This document shows, in pieces, positions 1 to 6,869 of a DNA stretch of 16,278 bases. The translations under genes were made by a program, and so were the position numbers. This stretch comes from an uncultured Collinsella sp. (GTDB lineage: Bacteria > Actinomycetota > Coriobacteriia > Coriobacteriales > Coriobacteriaceae): contig CAUFMB010000047.1 in NCBI GenBank assembly GCA_959026535.1, forward strand, positions 1 through 16,278, written 5' to 3'. The notes under the pieces were generated by a model. The model was not told the DNA's origin. It saw nothing but the letters and a program-made list of their open reading frames with translations, and ran no database searches. How positions within the stretch are numbered: the stretch's first letter is position 1; each line of letters opens with the position of its first letter.

Positions 1-12
1 CGCCGAATGCTC

Positions 13-34
13 GCCATCGAAATTTATCGATGGC
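13..34 (+). terminator. Hairpin, possible terminator of an upstream gene
   Basis: An 8-bp perfect stem (GCCATCGA at 13-20 and TCGATGGC at 27-34) closes a six-base AT-only loop and is followed by CTATTT. It probably ends transcription of a gene lying before the window. A feoB gene is a reasonable guess because of the next gene, but it is not visible here. The U-tract is poor, so this may be a weak terminator. Confidence 0.4.
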
Positions 35-94
35 CTATTTCAGACTGTAATGGGGGAGATGTGGCGTTTCCGCAGATAAAACCAACCAAAATAA

Positions 95-115
95 ACCTGC
101 CCCTTTTTGGCAGGT
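95..115 (-). terminator. Small hairpin with a U-tract on the minus strand
   Basis: ACCTGCC (95-101) pairs with GGCAGGT (109-115). Read on the minus strand, the stem is followed by TTTATTTTGG, as in an intrinsic terminator. No minus-strand gene lies just to the right, so its client is unclear. Read on the plus strand it sits in the leader of the gene at 162. Confidence 0.25.
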
Positions 116-161
116 GGAGAATGGGGTAAAGTAAGTGGTGGTTAACTAGAGGAGGCTTGCT

Positions 162-362
162 ATGGCACCTATCGATATTGTTGTACTGGCTGTTATCGGT
201 ATTGCGTTTGTCGCGGTATGCGTGCGCATCTACCGCAAGGGAACCTGTGCCGACTGCGCGCAGGGTGGCGTTTGCACGGGGCATTGCTCCAACAAAAAGA
301 CGTGCGCCGCACTTAAGGGCGTGGATAAAATTGTCGAAGACTTGGGCCGCGGTATTCATTAG
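162..362 (+). CDS. FeoB-associated Cys-rich membrane protein
   Basis: This 66-residue protein has one N-terminal membrane helix (about residues 5-22) followed by a short cytosolic tail with cysteines at 20, 29, 32, 38, 42 and 48, spaced mainly as CxxC and Cx3-5C. That architecture matches the small proteins commonly encoded next to feoB, the ferrous-iron transporter, which are thought to help iron passage. Their biochemical role is unproven. The start is set by a strong GAGGAGG at 149-155, six bases before the ATG. FeoB itself is not in the window and would be expected just upstream. Family assignment is fairly confident; participation in Feo transport is inference. Confidence 0.7.
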   Translation: MAPIDIVVLAVIGIAFVAVCVRIYRKGTCADCAQGGVCTGHCSNKKTCAALKGVDKIVEDLGRGIH

Positions 363-383
363 CCGACCGGCGTTTGGGCATGT

Positions 384-412
384 TTGACTACGGATACGGC
401 AGTTGCTGATAC
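384..412 (+). promoter_or_regulatory. Possible promoter of the ene-reductase gene
   Basis: TTGACT at 384-389 is a good -35 match. Seventeen bases further is TGATAC (407-412), with TGC just before it (404-406). The -10 match is poor, so the call rests mostly on the -35 box and the position about 50 bases before the start codon. Confidence 0.35.
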
Positions 413-435
413 GATAAGTACGTTAGCAACTGCCG
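397..435. promoter_or_regulatory. 11-bp perfect inverted repeat in the promoter/leader
   Basis: CGGCAGTTGCT (397-407) and AGCAACTGCCG (425-435) are exact reverse complements around a 17-base spacer. The repeat overlaps the likely -10 region and transcription start of the oxidoreductase gene. It may be an operator for a dimeric regulator, or a hairpin in the 5' leader. The GntR or LacI regulators downstream are candidate partners, but nothing in the sequence ties them to it. Confidence 0.45.
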
Positions 436-464
436 CCGAGCGGCTCAAACGAAAGGAACCCTGT

Positions 465-2414
465 ATGGAGTCCTCTGCCTATCCGATGCTCTTTAGCCCG
501 ATCAAGGTCGGTACGACCGAGGTCAAGAACCGCGTCTTTATGCCGCCGGTATCTACCAACCTGGCCGATCACGGATATGTGACCGACGACTTGGTCGATC
601 ATTACCGTGCCCGTGCCAAGGGCGGCGTAGGCCTGATCATCACCGAGGTCGTGACGGTCGAGCCCACCTATACCTATCTGCCGGGTGACATGTGCTGTTA
701 CGATGACACGTTTATCCCTGGCTGGGAAAAGCTCGCCGCGGCCGTCCACGAGTATGGTTGCAAGATCATGCCGCAGCTCTTCCACCCCGCCTACATGGCC
801 TTTAACATTCCGGGTACGCCGCGCCTGATCGCTCCGTCCTTTGTGGGACCGTCTTACGCCCGCGAGGCACCGCGTCCCATCACGGTCGATGAGATCCACG
901 AACTCACGCATCAGTTCGGTGACGCTGCAGTGCGCATGCAGAAGGCCGGTGTCGATGGCGTCGAGGTCCATGCGGCACACGCCCACGGCATGCTCGGCGG
1001 CTTTTTGACCCCACTCTATAACAAGCGCACCGACGAGTACGGCGGCTCGCTCGACGCCCGTATGCGCTTCTTGCTCGAGGTCATCGCCGAGATTCGCGAG
1101 CGCTGCGGCAAGGACTTTATCATCGACGTCCGCATCTCGGGCGATGAGTACACCGATGGCGGCCTGACCCTCAACGACATGATCTACGTCTCGCGTCGCC
1201 TGGAGAAGGCCGGCGTCGACATGATTCATGTCTCGGGCGGCACCACTATCAAGCGCGGCTCTGCGATTCCCGCCGCCGGTACGCAGCAGGCCTCGCATGC
1301 CGCCTGCTCGCGCGAGATCAAAAAGCACGTGAACATTCCCGTCGCCACCGTCGGTCGCATTAACGAGGCCTGGATCGCCGAGGAGCTGATCGAGGACGGC
1401 GCTGCCGACATCTGCATGATGGGCCGCGCCAATCTGTGCGATGCCGAGTTCTGCAATAAGGCCGCTGCCGGCAACGCCGACGATATCCGCCCCTGCATTG
1501 GCTGCCTGCGCTGCCTGAACGGCATCATGTTCGGCAAGCGCATCTCCTGCACCGTCAACCCGGACGTGGAGCGCGACGAGGCCGGCTACGAGCCTGCCGC
1601 CGAGGCCAAGAACGTACTGGTTGTGGGCGCCGGTCCCGCGGGCATGGAGGCGGCGTTCATTGCCGCCAAGCGCGGCCACAACGTGGTGCTCGTGGATAAG
1701 CAGGACGAGCCGGGTGGCGAGATGCGCATCGCAGCCGTTCCGCCGGCAAAGCAGGAGCTCACCCGCGTGATCAAGTATCAGTACCGTCGCCTGGCCGATG
1801 CCGGCGTCACGTGCGTCTTTGGTACCGAGCTTTCGGCCGAGGACATTCAGCGTGACTACGCGGGCTACGAGGTCGTCCTGGCTTATGGCGCCGAGCCCAT
1901 CGCTCCGGCCTTCATGCAGGGCTTTAAGCAGGTTATGACGGCCGACGACCTGCTGGGCGGCAAGGCTTTCCCGGGCAAGAAGATCGTCATCGTGGGCGGC
2001 GGCACCGTCGGTTGCGAGACGGCCGACTACCTGGCCCCGTTGGTCAACGACCTGTCGCCGGCCAACCGTGATGTCACCGTCATCGAGATGACCAAGACGC
2101 TCGCCGCCAACGAGGGCGGCGCCGGTCGTGCGGTGCTCATCACGCGCATGCTCTCCAAGGGCGTCCACGTGCTGACCGAGGCCAAGGTGACCGAGATTAC
2201 CGAGGACACTATCAGCTACGAGAAGGACGGTGAAGTCCACACCATCACCGGTGCCGATACGCTGGTGCTTGCCATGGGCTATCGTCCCAACACCAAGCTG
2301 GCCGACGACCTTGCCGCCGCCGGTGTTGCCACCCACGTGCTGGGCGATGCCAACAAGTGCGGCAACATCCGCGACGCCATCGGCGATGGCTACAAGGTTG
2401 CTTGCGAGCTCTAG
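465..2414 (+). CDS. NADH:flavin oxidoreductase, Old Yellow Enzyme/2,4-dienoyl-CoA reductase type
   Basis: This 649-residue protein has the three-part layout of Fe-S flavin ene-reductases. A TIM-barrel FMN domain occupies residues 1 to about 335, a [4Fe-4S] motif has cysteines 344, 347, 350 and 362, and an FAD/NAD(P) Rossmann module follows (GAGPAG at 388-393, with a second GGGTVG-type nucleotide motif in the C-terminal half). Relatives reduce C=C bonds of enoyl-CoA, enoate or steroid/bile-acid substrates with NAD(P)H; the substrate cannot be told from sequence. The active-site segment VEVHAAHAHGMLGGFL (167-180) appears one residue longer than the usual HAAHGYL form. The ATG at 465 is chosen because AAAGGA (452-457) lies seven bases upstream; the 27 codons open upstream overlap the promoter and dyad. 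The gene appears to be a single transcription unit. Confidence 0.85.
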   Translation: MESSAYPMLFSPIKVGTTEVKNRVFMPPVSTNLADHGYVTDDLVDHYRARAKGGVGLIITEVVTVEPTYTYLPGDMCCYDDTFIPGWEKLAAAVHEYGCKIMPQLFHPAYMAFNIPGTPRLIAPSFVGPSYAREAPRPITVDEIHELTHQFGDAAVRMQKAGVDGVEVHAAHAHGMLGGFLTPLYNKRTDEYGGSLDARMRFLLEVIAEIRERCGKDFIIDVRISGDEYTDGGLTLNDMIYVSRRLEKAGVDMIHVSGGTTIKRGSAIPAAGTQQASHAACSREIKKHVNIPVATVGRINEAWIAEELIEDGAADICMMGRANLCDAEFCNKAAAGNADDIRPCIGCLRCLNGIMFGKRISCTVNPDVERDEAGYEPAAEAKNVLVVGAGPAGMEAAFIAAKRGHNVVLVDKQDEPGGEMRIAAVPPAKQELTRVIKYQYRRLADAGVTCVFGTELSAEDIQRDYAGYEVVLAYGAEPIAPAFMQGFKQVMTADDLLGGKAFPGKKIVIVGGGTVGCETADYLAPLVNDLSPANRDVTVIEMTKTLAANEGGAGRAVLITRMLSKGVHVLTEAKVTEITEDTISYEKDGEVHTITGADTLVLAMGYRPNTKLADDLAAAGVATHVLGDANKCGNIRDAIGDGYKVACEL

Positions 2415-2423
2415 TCAACCCCT

Positions 2424-2452
2424 TGGTGCATGGGGCTGTCCCCGCGGCACCA
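2424..2452 (+). repeat. Nested hairpin after the oxidoreductase gene
   Basis: TGGTGC (2424-2429) pairs with GCACCA (2447-2452), and inside it GGGG (2432-2435) pairs with CCCC (2440-2443). It lacks a U-tract and lies just before the stronger terminator, so it may stabilise the mRNA 3' end. Confidence 0.3.
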
Positions 2453-2468
2453 GTCGCTAGATAGCAAA

Positions 2469-2507
2469 AAGCGGCGGCCGCCCCGGGTTTCGGGACGGCC
2501 GCCGCTT
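2469..2507 (+). terminator. Strong GC-rich terminator-like hairpin
   Basis: A 16-bp stem with a single mismatch (2469-2484 with 2492-2507) starts with AA and ends with TT and has a seven-base loop. It is followed by GCTCTTG. The stem is very stable although the U-tract is short. It separates the oxidoreductase gene from the GntR regulator gene. Confidence 0.7.
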
Positions 2508-2568
2508 GCTCTTGTAATCCTGGCGGCGCAAGTGGTCTCTATCTCACCGCAACTGAGGGGATGGGGGA

Positions 2569-2579
2569 TGCGATAGTAT
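2569..2579 (+). promoter_or_regulatory. Candidate extended -10 element, TGCGATAGTAT
   Basis: The 11-mer TGCGATAGTAT lies about 50 bases before the GntR gene start. The same 11 bases occur at 5434-5444 before the glutamine synthetase-like gene. It resembles an extended -10 (TGnGATAnT). No convincing -35 is visible, so this is a tentative promoter or shared-site call. Confidence 0.35.
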
Positions 2580-2624
2580 TACGTGGTGATATTCGACAAA
2601 CCGTGAGCTTCATCCGAGGGCTTT

Positions 2625-3317
2625 ATGGAACAGCACCAGCATTATCAGAGCTTGCAAGATCAGGCATACAACGCATTGCGCTCCAAGATTATCTATGCCG
2701 AGCTCAAGCCCGGCACGCGTCTTTCGGCGATTGGTCTGGAAAAGGAGACGGGAATCGGGCGCACGCCCATTCGCGAGTCCTTTGTGCGCCTGCGTGAGCA
2801 GGAGCTGGTGGAAACGCGTCCCAAAAGCGGCACCTATGTCTCAAAAATCAGCATGGAGCGCGCCGAGAACGCCTGCTTCTTGCGCGAGAAACTCGAGCGA
2901 AGCGTGCTTATTAAATGTTGCTCGGCCGCCACGCCCGAGCAAAAGCATCGGCTCGAGCAGATTCTTGCCGAGTCCGAGTCGCTCGACCATAGCGAAACGC
3001 GTCGCTTTTTCGATCTGGACAACCTGTTCCATGAGACGTGTTTTGAGATTGCCGGCCGCCACATGTTGTGGGATTGGATGAAGAGCGTCAACACACATTT
3101 TGAGCGGTATAACTGGCTGCGTATGGTGTCGCAGGATCTGGATTGGGAGCCGATTCGTCGGCAGCATCGCCGGATTCTCGAGGCCATTAAGAGAGGCGAT
3201 ACCGACGCGGCGAGCTATCTGGCCGAGACGCACCTGCATCTGATGCCCGAGGAACAGGGCCCGGTTATCGCCTTACATCCCGACTATTTTGAGCTGCCTA
3301 AAGACTCGAATAACTAG
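2625..3317 (+). CDS. GntR family transcriptional regulator, FCD subfamily
   Basis: This 230-residue protein has an N-terminal winged helix (about residues 5-72, including the TGIGRTPIRESFVRLREQEL recognition region and the SGTYVS wing). A helical FCD effector domain follows (about 80-220). The FCD metal/effector ligands are recognisable as DNLFH, QHRRIL and THLHLM. FCD regulators usually bind sugar acids, carboxylates or fatty-acid derived ligands. The start has a modest GAGGG (2616-2620) four bases upstream. It follows the ene-reductase gene after a terminator, so it is probably its own unit. Control of the neighbouring oxidoreductase is possible but unproven. Confidence 0.85.
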   Translation: MEQHQHYQSLQDQAYNALRSKIIYAELKPGTRLSAIGLEKETGIGRTPIRESFVRLREQELVETRPKSGTYVSKISMERAENACFLREKLERSVLIKCCSAATPEQKHRLEQILAESESLDHSETRRFFDLDNLFHETCFEIAGRHMLWDWMKSVNTHFERYNWLRMVSQDLDWEPIRRQHRRILEAIKRGDTDAASYLAETHLHLMPEEQGPVIALHPDYFELPKDSNN

Positions 3318-3341
3318 CCCATCATCGCATCTGCTCGAGAC

Positions 3342-3375
3342 GCAAAAACGACGCTGCTCACCTACAGCGTTTTGC
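3342..3375 (+). terminator. Imperfect hairpin, weak terminator candidate
   Basis: GCAAAA plus ACGCTG on the left (within 3342-3356, with a three-base bulge) pairs with CAGCGTTTTGC (3365-3375). The following bases contain ATTTTT. It lies between the GntR and LacI genes. The bulge makes it weak. Confidence 0.3.
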
Positions 3376-3439
3376 AACCGAGATTTTTAAAAATGCCTAA
3401 AATGGCTCAGGCTGCCGACATTGGGAAACGGGGTGCGCT

Positions 3440-4462
3440 ATGGCGCAGATGAGGATTAAGGACATTGCCGCCGAGGCGGGCGTGAGTCCGGCCACGGTCT
3501 CGCGCTATCTCAACAACCGCCCCGGGCAGATGACCGAGGAAACCCGTGCTCGCATTGCGGCGGTTATCGAGCGCACCGGCTATCGCCCACGTGCCGCCGC
3601 GCGCAATCTGCGCAGCTCACGCACCAACCTCATCGGCGTAATCTTGGCCGACATCGCCAACCCGTTCTCCAGCGCCATGCTCGAGGGCCTTTCCGCTAGC
3701 GCCGCCGCGCGCGGCTGCTCGCTTATGACGGCCATTAGCGGCAACGATCCCGCTAAGGAAGCAGAGTCGCTCACCAGACTTATCGATGCCGGCGTGGACG
3801 GCCTGGTCGTCAACACCTGCGGAGGTAATGACGAGGCGATCGCCGCGGCAGCGGGACGTCTACCCGTCGTGCTGCTCGACCGCGATGTTGTTGACGGCGG
3901 TGTTGACCTGGTGACATCTAACAACCGCGAGCTGGTCGCCGGCTTGGTAGACGCCTTGGCCGCCGCTGGTAGCGAGCGCCTGTGCCTGCTCACCGAGGCA
4001 AGCGACGACAGCCTCGTGCGTCGCGAGCGTGCCGAGGCCTTTACCGACGAGCTGTCGCGACGCGGCCTTGCCGGCGAGGTTGTCACCTTGGCCGATGGCG
4101 GTGCCACGGGCGTTGGTCGCTTGGACGAGACCATCCGCGGCTATGCAGGCAAAAAGCTCGGCCTCATTGCCGTCAACGGCCTGGTCTTTCTGCGCCTTAC
4201 CGAGGCGCTGGCACAGTTGGGACCCTCGCTGCCGGCGGGGCTCAAGATCGCGACGTTTGACGACTACCCCTGGAACCACGTGCTCTTTGGCGGCGTCACC
4301 ACGGCCGCGCAAGACACCCTCGCCATTGCCGAGCGCGTAGTCGAGCGCCTCTCCGAGCGCATCGACGTCGTCACCACCACGGTGGGCGAGGCCGCAAAGC
4401 TGGCGCCCAAACGCATCGAGATCCCCGGTCACATCGAACACCGCGCCTCAACCTCGCGCTAG
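3440..4462 (+). CDS. LacI family transcriptional regulator
   Basis: This protein has 340 residues, the normal LacI/GalR length. Residues 4-50 form the helix-turn-helix and hinge region (IKDIAAEAGVSPATVSRYLN, then YRPRAAARNLRSSRT). The rest is a periplasmic-binding-protein-like sugar sensor (IGVILADIANPFSSAMLEG, then DGLVVNT and KIATFDDYPWNHVL). It is a DNA-binding repressor or activator that responds to a small ligand, usually a sugar. The aspartates of the FDDYPW segment are typical of effector-pocket loops in this family. No sugar catabolic or transport gene is adjacent, so the regulon lies elsewhere or beyond reach. The ATG is preceded by ACGGGG. It ends just before the toxin-antitoxin promoter. 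Confidence 0.88.
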   Translation: MAQMRIKDIAAEAGVSPATVSRYLNNRPGQMTEETRARIAAVIERTGYRPRAAARNLRSSRTNLIGVILADIANPFSSAMLEGLSASAAARGCSLMTAISGNDPAKEAESLTRLIDAGVDGLVVNTCGGNDEAIAAAAGRLPVVLLDRDVVDGGVDLVTSNNRELVAGLVDALAAAGSERLCLLTEASDDSLVRRERAEAFTDELSRRGLAGEVVTLADGGATGVGRLDETIRGYAGKKLGLIAVNGLVFLRLTEALAQLGPSLPAGLKIATFDDYPWNHVLFGGVTTAAQDTLAIAERVVERLSERIDVVTTTVGEAAKLAPKRIEIPGHIEHRASTSR

Positions 4463-4464
4463 TC

Positions 4465-4494
4465 TGTGTGATAATATATAGACAATGTCATACA
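4465..4494 (+). promoter_or_regulatory. Toxin-antitoxin promoter with overlapping imperfect dyad
   Basis: TGTGATAAT (4467-4475) is an extended -10 (TG, one base, GATAAT). It lies inside an imperfect inverted repeat whose ends are TGTGTGA (4465-4471) and TCATACA (4488-4494), six of seven positions complementary. A small perfect dyad, GACAATGTC (4481-4489), lies within. The right arm abuts the AGGAGGT ribosome binding site (4494-4500). The arrangement fits autoregulation by the RHH-type N-terminus of the first gene. Confidence 0.45.
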
Positions 4495-4504
4495 GGAGGT
4501 ATCA

Positions 4505-4999
4505 ATGGCTGCGTCTGTGCTGAGTGTGCGAGTGGACTCGTCAATTAAAGACTCATTTGCCGAACTGTGCGAAGAGCTTGGCATGACTTCGTCTGTTGCG
4601 GTCAATATGTTTATGAGGCAGATGCTGCGCGAGCGCTCTCTGCCGTTTGTTCCCTCGCTTGGAAAAACTGTGGCAGATAAAGACGTTGCTACCAATGGTT
4701 TGAATATTGCTCGGATTGAGTCCGCCGTCCGCGAGGCAGCCAGCTCGATTCCCGCCATCAAAACCGTGATTCTTTTTGGTTCGTATGCCCGGGGCGAGGC
4801 ACATGTCGATAGCGATATTGACTTGCGTCTCGAAGTCGATCGCGAGCAGGGCTTTGGTCTTTTCGCGCTGTCGGCATTTGGTGAGGCGGTGCGCAAAGAA
4901 ACCGGGAGGCAGGTTGATCTCGTCTCTAGTGATCATCTTGATGACGATCTTGCCGCGGTAATCGAGCGCGAAGGAGTGATCCTTTATGATCGCGCGTAA
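4505..4999 (+). CDS. RelB/DinJ antitoxin domain fused to MntA-type nucleotidyltransferase
   Basis: This 164-residue protein looks like two joined parts. Residues 1 to about 50 (LSVRVDSSIKDSFAELCEEL, then GMTSSVAVNMFMRQMLRERSLPF) match the ribbon-helix-helix N-terminus of RelB/DinJ antitoxins, which bind their own promoter. Residues from about 70 to the end form a minimal nucleotidyltransferase with G92-S93, ten residues, then D104 and D106 (GSX10DXD), and a third acid at D138 (RQVDLVS). In the known HEPN-MNT pairs, MntA AMPylates the HEPN toxin to silence it. An AGGAGGT site precedes the ATG by four bases. The gene overlaps the HEPN gene by 14 bases, showing translational coupling. GC is lower than its neighbours (about 48% in a sampled 60-base line), suggesting acquisition. 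Domain calls are strong; the dual role is inferred. Confidence 0.85.
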   Translation: MAASVLSVRVDSSIKDSFAELCEELGMTSSVAVNMFMRQMLRERSLPFVPSLGKTVADKDVATNGLNIARIESAVREAASSIPAIKTVILFGSYARGEAHVDSDIDLRLEVDREQGFGLFALSAFGEAVRKETGRQVDLVSSDHLDDDLAAVIEREGVILYDRA

Positions 5000-5357
5000 G
5001 TCAGACGGTCTCCGCGCCCAAGAGGTTTTGGAGGCCATCTCCGAAACGAACGAGCGCATCAAGGCTTTTGATATCACCGAGGACCAGTTTCTGCATGCGA
5101 ATGACGTGCGGACGAGGGCGTTGGCGGACTCCCTTTTGATGTGTGCGCTTAGGGTGACGGAAGAAGCGGGCAAATTGTCGGAACGCTCGCAGCGGCTTCA
5201 TCCCGAAATCGAATGGCGTGGAATTGTCGGCATGAGAAATTATCTTGCGCATGATTACGGCAATGTCGACCGCTCGGTTGTTTGGGATGCAGTGACGATG
5301 GAGTTCCCTGCGCTGGAACGAGCCTGTAGACAAATTGTCTCCGAATCTGAACGCTAG
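4986..5357 (+). CDS. HEPN (HepT-like) toxin RNase
   Basis: This 123-residue helical protein carries the HepT signature RNYLAHDY: R84, four residues, H89, then D90 and Y91 (RX4HXY). R and H form the RNase active site in HepT toxins, and the tyrosine is the residue AMPylated by MntA partners. An upstream EEAGKLSE segment fits the conserved acidic helix of this family. The start ATG lies inside the preceding gene, with AAGGAG (4971-4976) nine bases upstream. As the second gene of the pair it is the presumed toxin, cleaving RNA (tRNA in studied examples) when unmodified. There is no clear terminator after it. The RNA target is unknown. Confidence 0.85.
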   Translation: MIARKSDGLRAQEVLEAISETNERIKAFDITEDQFLHANDVRTRALADSLLMCALRVTEEAGKLSERSQRLHPEIEWRGIVGMRNYLAHDYGNVDRSVVWDAVTMEFPALERACRQIVSESER

Positions 5358-5431
5358 CCGCTCGTTCGCAACTGCCTGTTCGCACACGTTTTTTGAGTGC
5401 TTGATACGCTTTAACCCTGCGGAAACATTTT

Positions 5432-5452
5432 TCTGCGATAGTATCTGCGATA
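5432..5452 (+). promoter_or_regulatory. Two direct repeats of TCTGCGATA before the GS-like gene
   Basis: TCTGCGATA occurs at 5432-5440 and again at 5444-5452, twelve bases apart, or about one helical turn. The intervening bases make GATAGTATC (5437-5445), a small palindrome. The site is 40-60 bases before the start codon and probably overlaps the promoter (TGCGATAGTAT may be an extended -10). Tandem sites spaced by a helix turn suit an OmpR-type dimer, such as the regulator encoded downstream. Confidence 0.45.
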
Positions 5453-5491
5453 TAGACCAGTCGAAACCCGCCCGAAAGAAAGGGGAGCGAC

Positions 5492-6829
5492 ATGAACCAG
5501 CAGAACATCGATTACGTACTCCGCTCCGTAGAGCAGCGTGACATCCGCTTTGTGCGTCTGTGGTTTGTCGACATTCTCGGCCGCCTCAAGAACTTTGCCA
5601 TTAGCCCCGAGGACCTCGAGGTCGCTTTTGAGGAGGGTATTGGCTTTGACGGCTCCGCCATCGAGGGCTTTGCCACGCCCGAGGAAGCCGATATGCTGGC
5701 GTTTCCCGATGCTTCGACCTTCCAGATTTTGCCGTGGCGCCCGAGCCACAACGGCGTCGCCCGCGTGTTCTGCGACGTGTGCACCCCCGATCGCAAGCCG
5801 TTTGCCGGCGACCCGCGCGATGCCCTGCGCCGCATGTTCCGCAAGGCCGAGAAAGCTGGCTATCTGCTCAACGTGGGCGCCGAGCTGGAGTATTACTACT
5901 TCCCCGACGAGCACACCCCCGAGCCGCTCGACAACGTGGGCTACTTTGACCTTTCGGTAAGCGATGCCGCCCGCGACCTGCGCCGCAACACGGTCCTCAC
6001 GCTCGAGAAGATGTCCGTGCCCGTGGAGTACACCTTCCACGCCGCCGGCCGCTCGCAGCACGGCATGAGCCTGCGCCATGCCGAGGCCTTAAGCATGTCC
6101 GACGCCATCACCACGGCAAAGCTCATCATTAAGCAGCAGGCCTACGAGAGCGGTTGCCACGCCTCCTTTATGCCCAAGCCGCTGGCGGGCGAGGACGGCA
6201 GCGCTATGTTCCTGTGCCAGTCGCTATTCGACCACGACGGCAACAACGTCTTTTGGGGCGAGGACGACGAGAGGTACCATCTCTCCGACATCGCGAAACA
6301 CTACATGGCCGGTATCCTGGCACACGCGCGCGAGATCAGCGCCATCACCAACCCCACGGTCAACTCGTACAAGCGCATCACCACGGGTGGCGACTCCGTG
6401 CCGCAGTACGCCACGTGGGGCCTGCGCAACCGCGCGAGCATGGTCCGCATCCCGGTCTACAAGCCTGGCAAGCAGCTGTCCACGCGCATCGAGCTGCGCA
6501 GTCCCGACCCCATGGCCAACCCGTACCTGGTCAACGCCGTCACGCTGGCGGCTGGTCTGGACGGCATCGACCGCAAGCTGGAGCTCCCGCCCGAGGCAAC
6601 GGCCGAGACGCTCAGGCTTACCGACCGTCAGATGCTCGAGGCCGGTTATACGCCGCTGCCGCGCTCGCTCAAAGAGGCGCTCGACGTCTTTGAGGACTCG
6701 CAGTTTATGAAGGATGCCCTCGGCGAGCACATCCACAGCTTCTTCCTCAAAAAGAAGCGCGACGAGTGGCATAAGTTTGAGTCTACGATCACCGAGTGGG
6801 AGATTAAGCACTACCTGGCGAACTCCTAA
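5492..6829 (+). CDS. Glutamine synthetase family protein with degenerate metal site
   Basis: This protein has 445 residues, the length of short type I (alpha-like) glutamine synthetases, with no Tyr adenylylation segment. The fold is clear: GFDGSAIEGF (51-60), GAELEYYYF (129-137), FMPKPL (226-231), NPTVNSYKRI (287-296), RNRASMVRIP (312-321) and RIELRSPDP (332-340). However, several catalytic residues are changed. The usual HHE is FHA (A184), the usual QHE/QNE is QHG (G191), GSGMHxH is GSAMFLC (F240, C242), and the flap glutamate region is GGDSVP (D301). The first pair of metal ligands, E131 and E133, and E334 remain. It may have lost glutamine synthesis or make a different amide; a regulatory role is possible. 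The start follows AGGGGAG. The GlnR-like gene follows 50 bases later. Confidence 0.8.
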   Translation: MNQQNIDYVLRSVEQRDIRFVRLWFVDILGRLKNFAISPEDLEVAFEEGIGFDGSAIEGFATPEEADMLAFPDASTFQILPWRPSHNGVARVFCDVCTPDRKPFAGDPRDALRRMFRKAEKAGYLLNVGAELEYYYFPDEHTPEPLDNVGYFDLSVSDAARDLRRNTVLTLEKMSVPVEYTFHAAGRSQHGMSLRHAEALSMSDAITTAKLIIKQQAYESGCHASFMPKPLAGEDGSAMFLCQSLFDHDGNNVFWGEDDERYHLSDIAKHYMAGILAHAREISAITNPTVNSYKRITTGGDSVPQYATWGLRNRASMVRIPVYKPGKQLSTRIELRSPDPMANPYLVNAVTLAAGLDGIDRKLELPPEATAETLRLTDRQMLEAGYTPLPRSLKEALDVFEDSQFMKDALGEHIHSFFLKKKRDEWHKFESTITEWEIKHYLANS

Positions 6830-6869
6830 TCGCGCTGGCTTGTTTCAGTACGATTGAGCTCATTTTTTT

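Noticed and set aside
24..359. 111-codon minus-strand frame opposite the FeoB-associated gene
   Set aside because: Overlaps a better-supported gene with a strong ribosome binding site and shows no family features.
423..2336. 637-codon open frame on the minus strand opposite the ene-reductase gene
   Set aside because: It is a codon-bias shadow of the GC-rich plus-strand gene; the translation is low-complexity Gly/Val/Leu/Asp with no domain.
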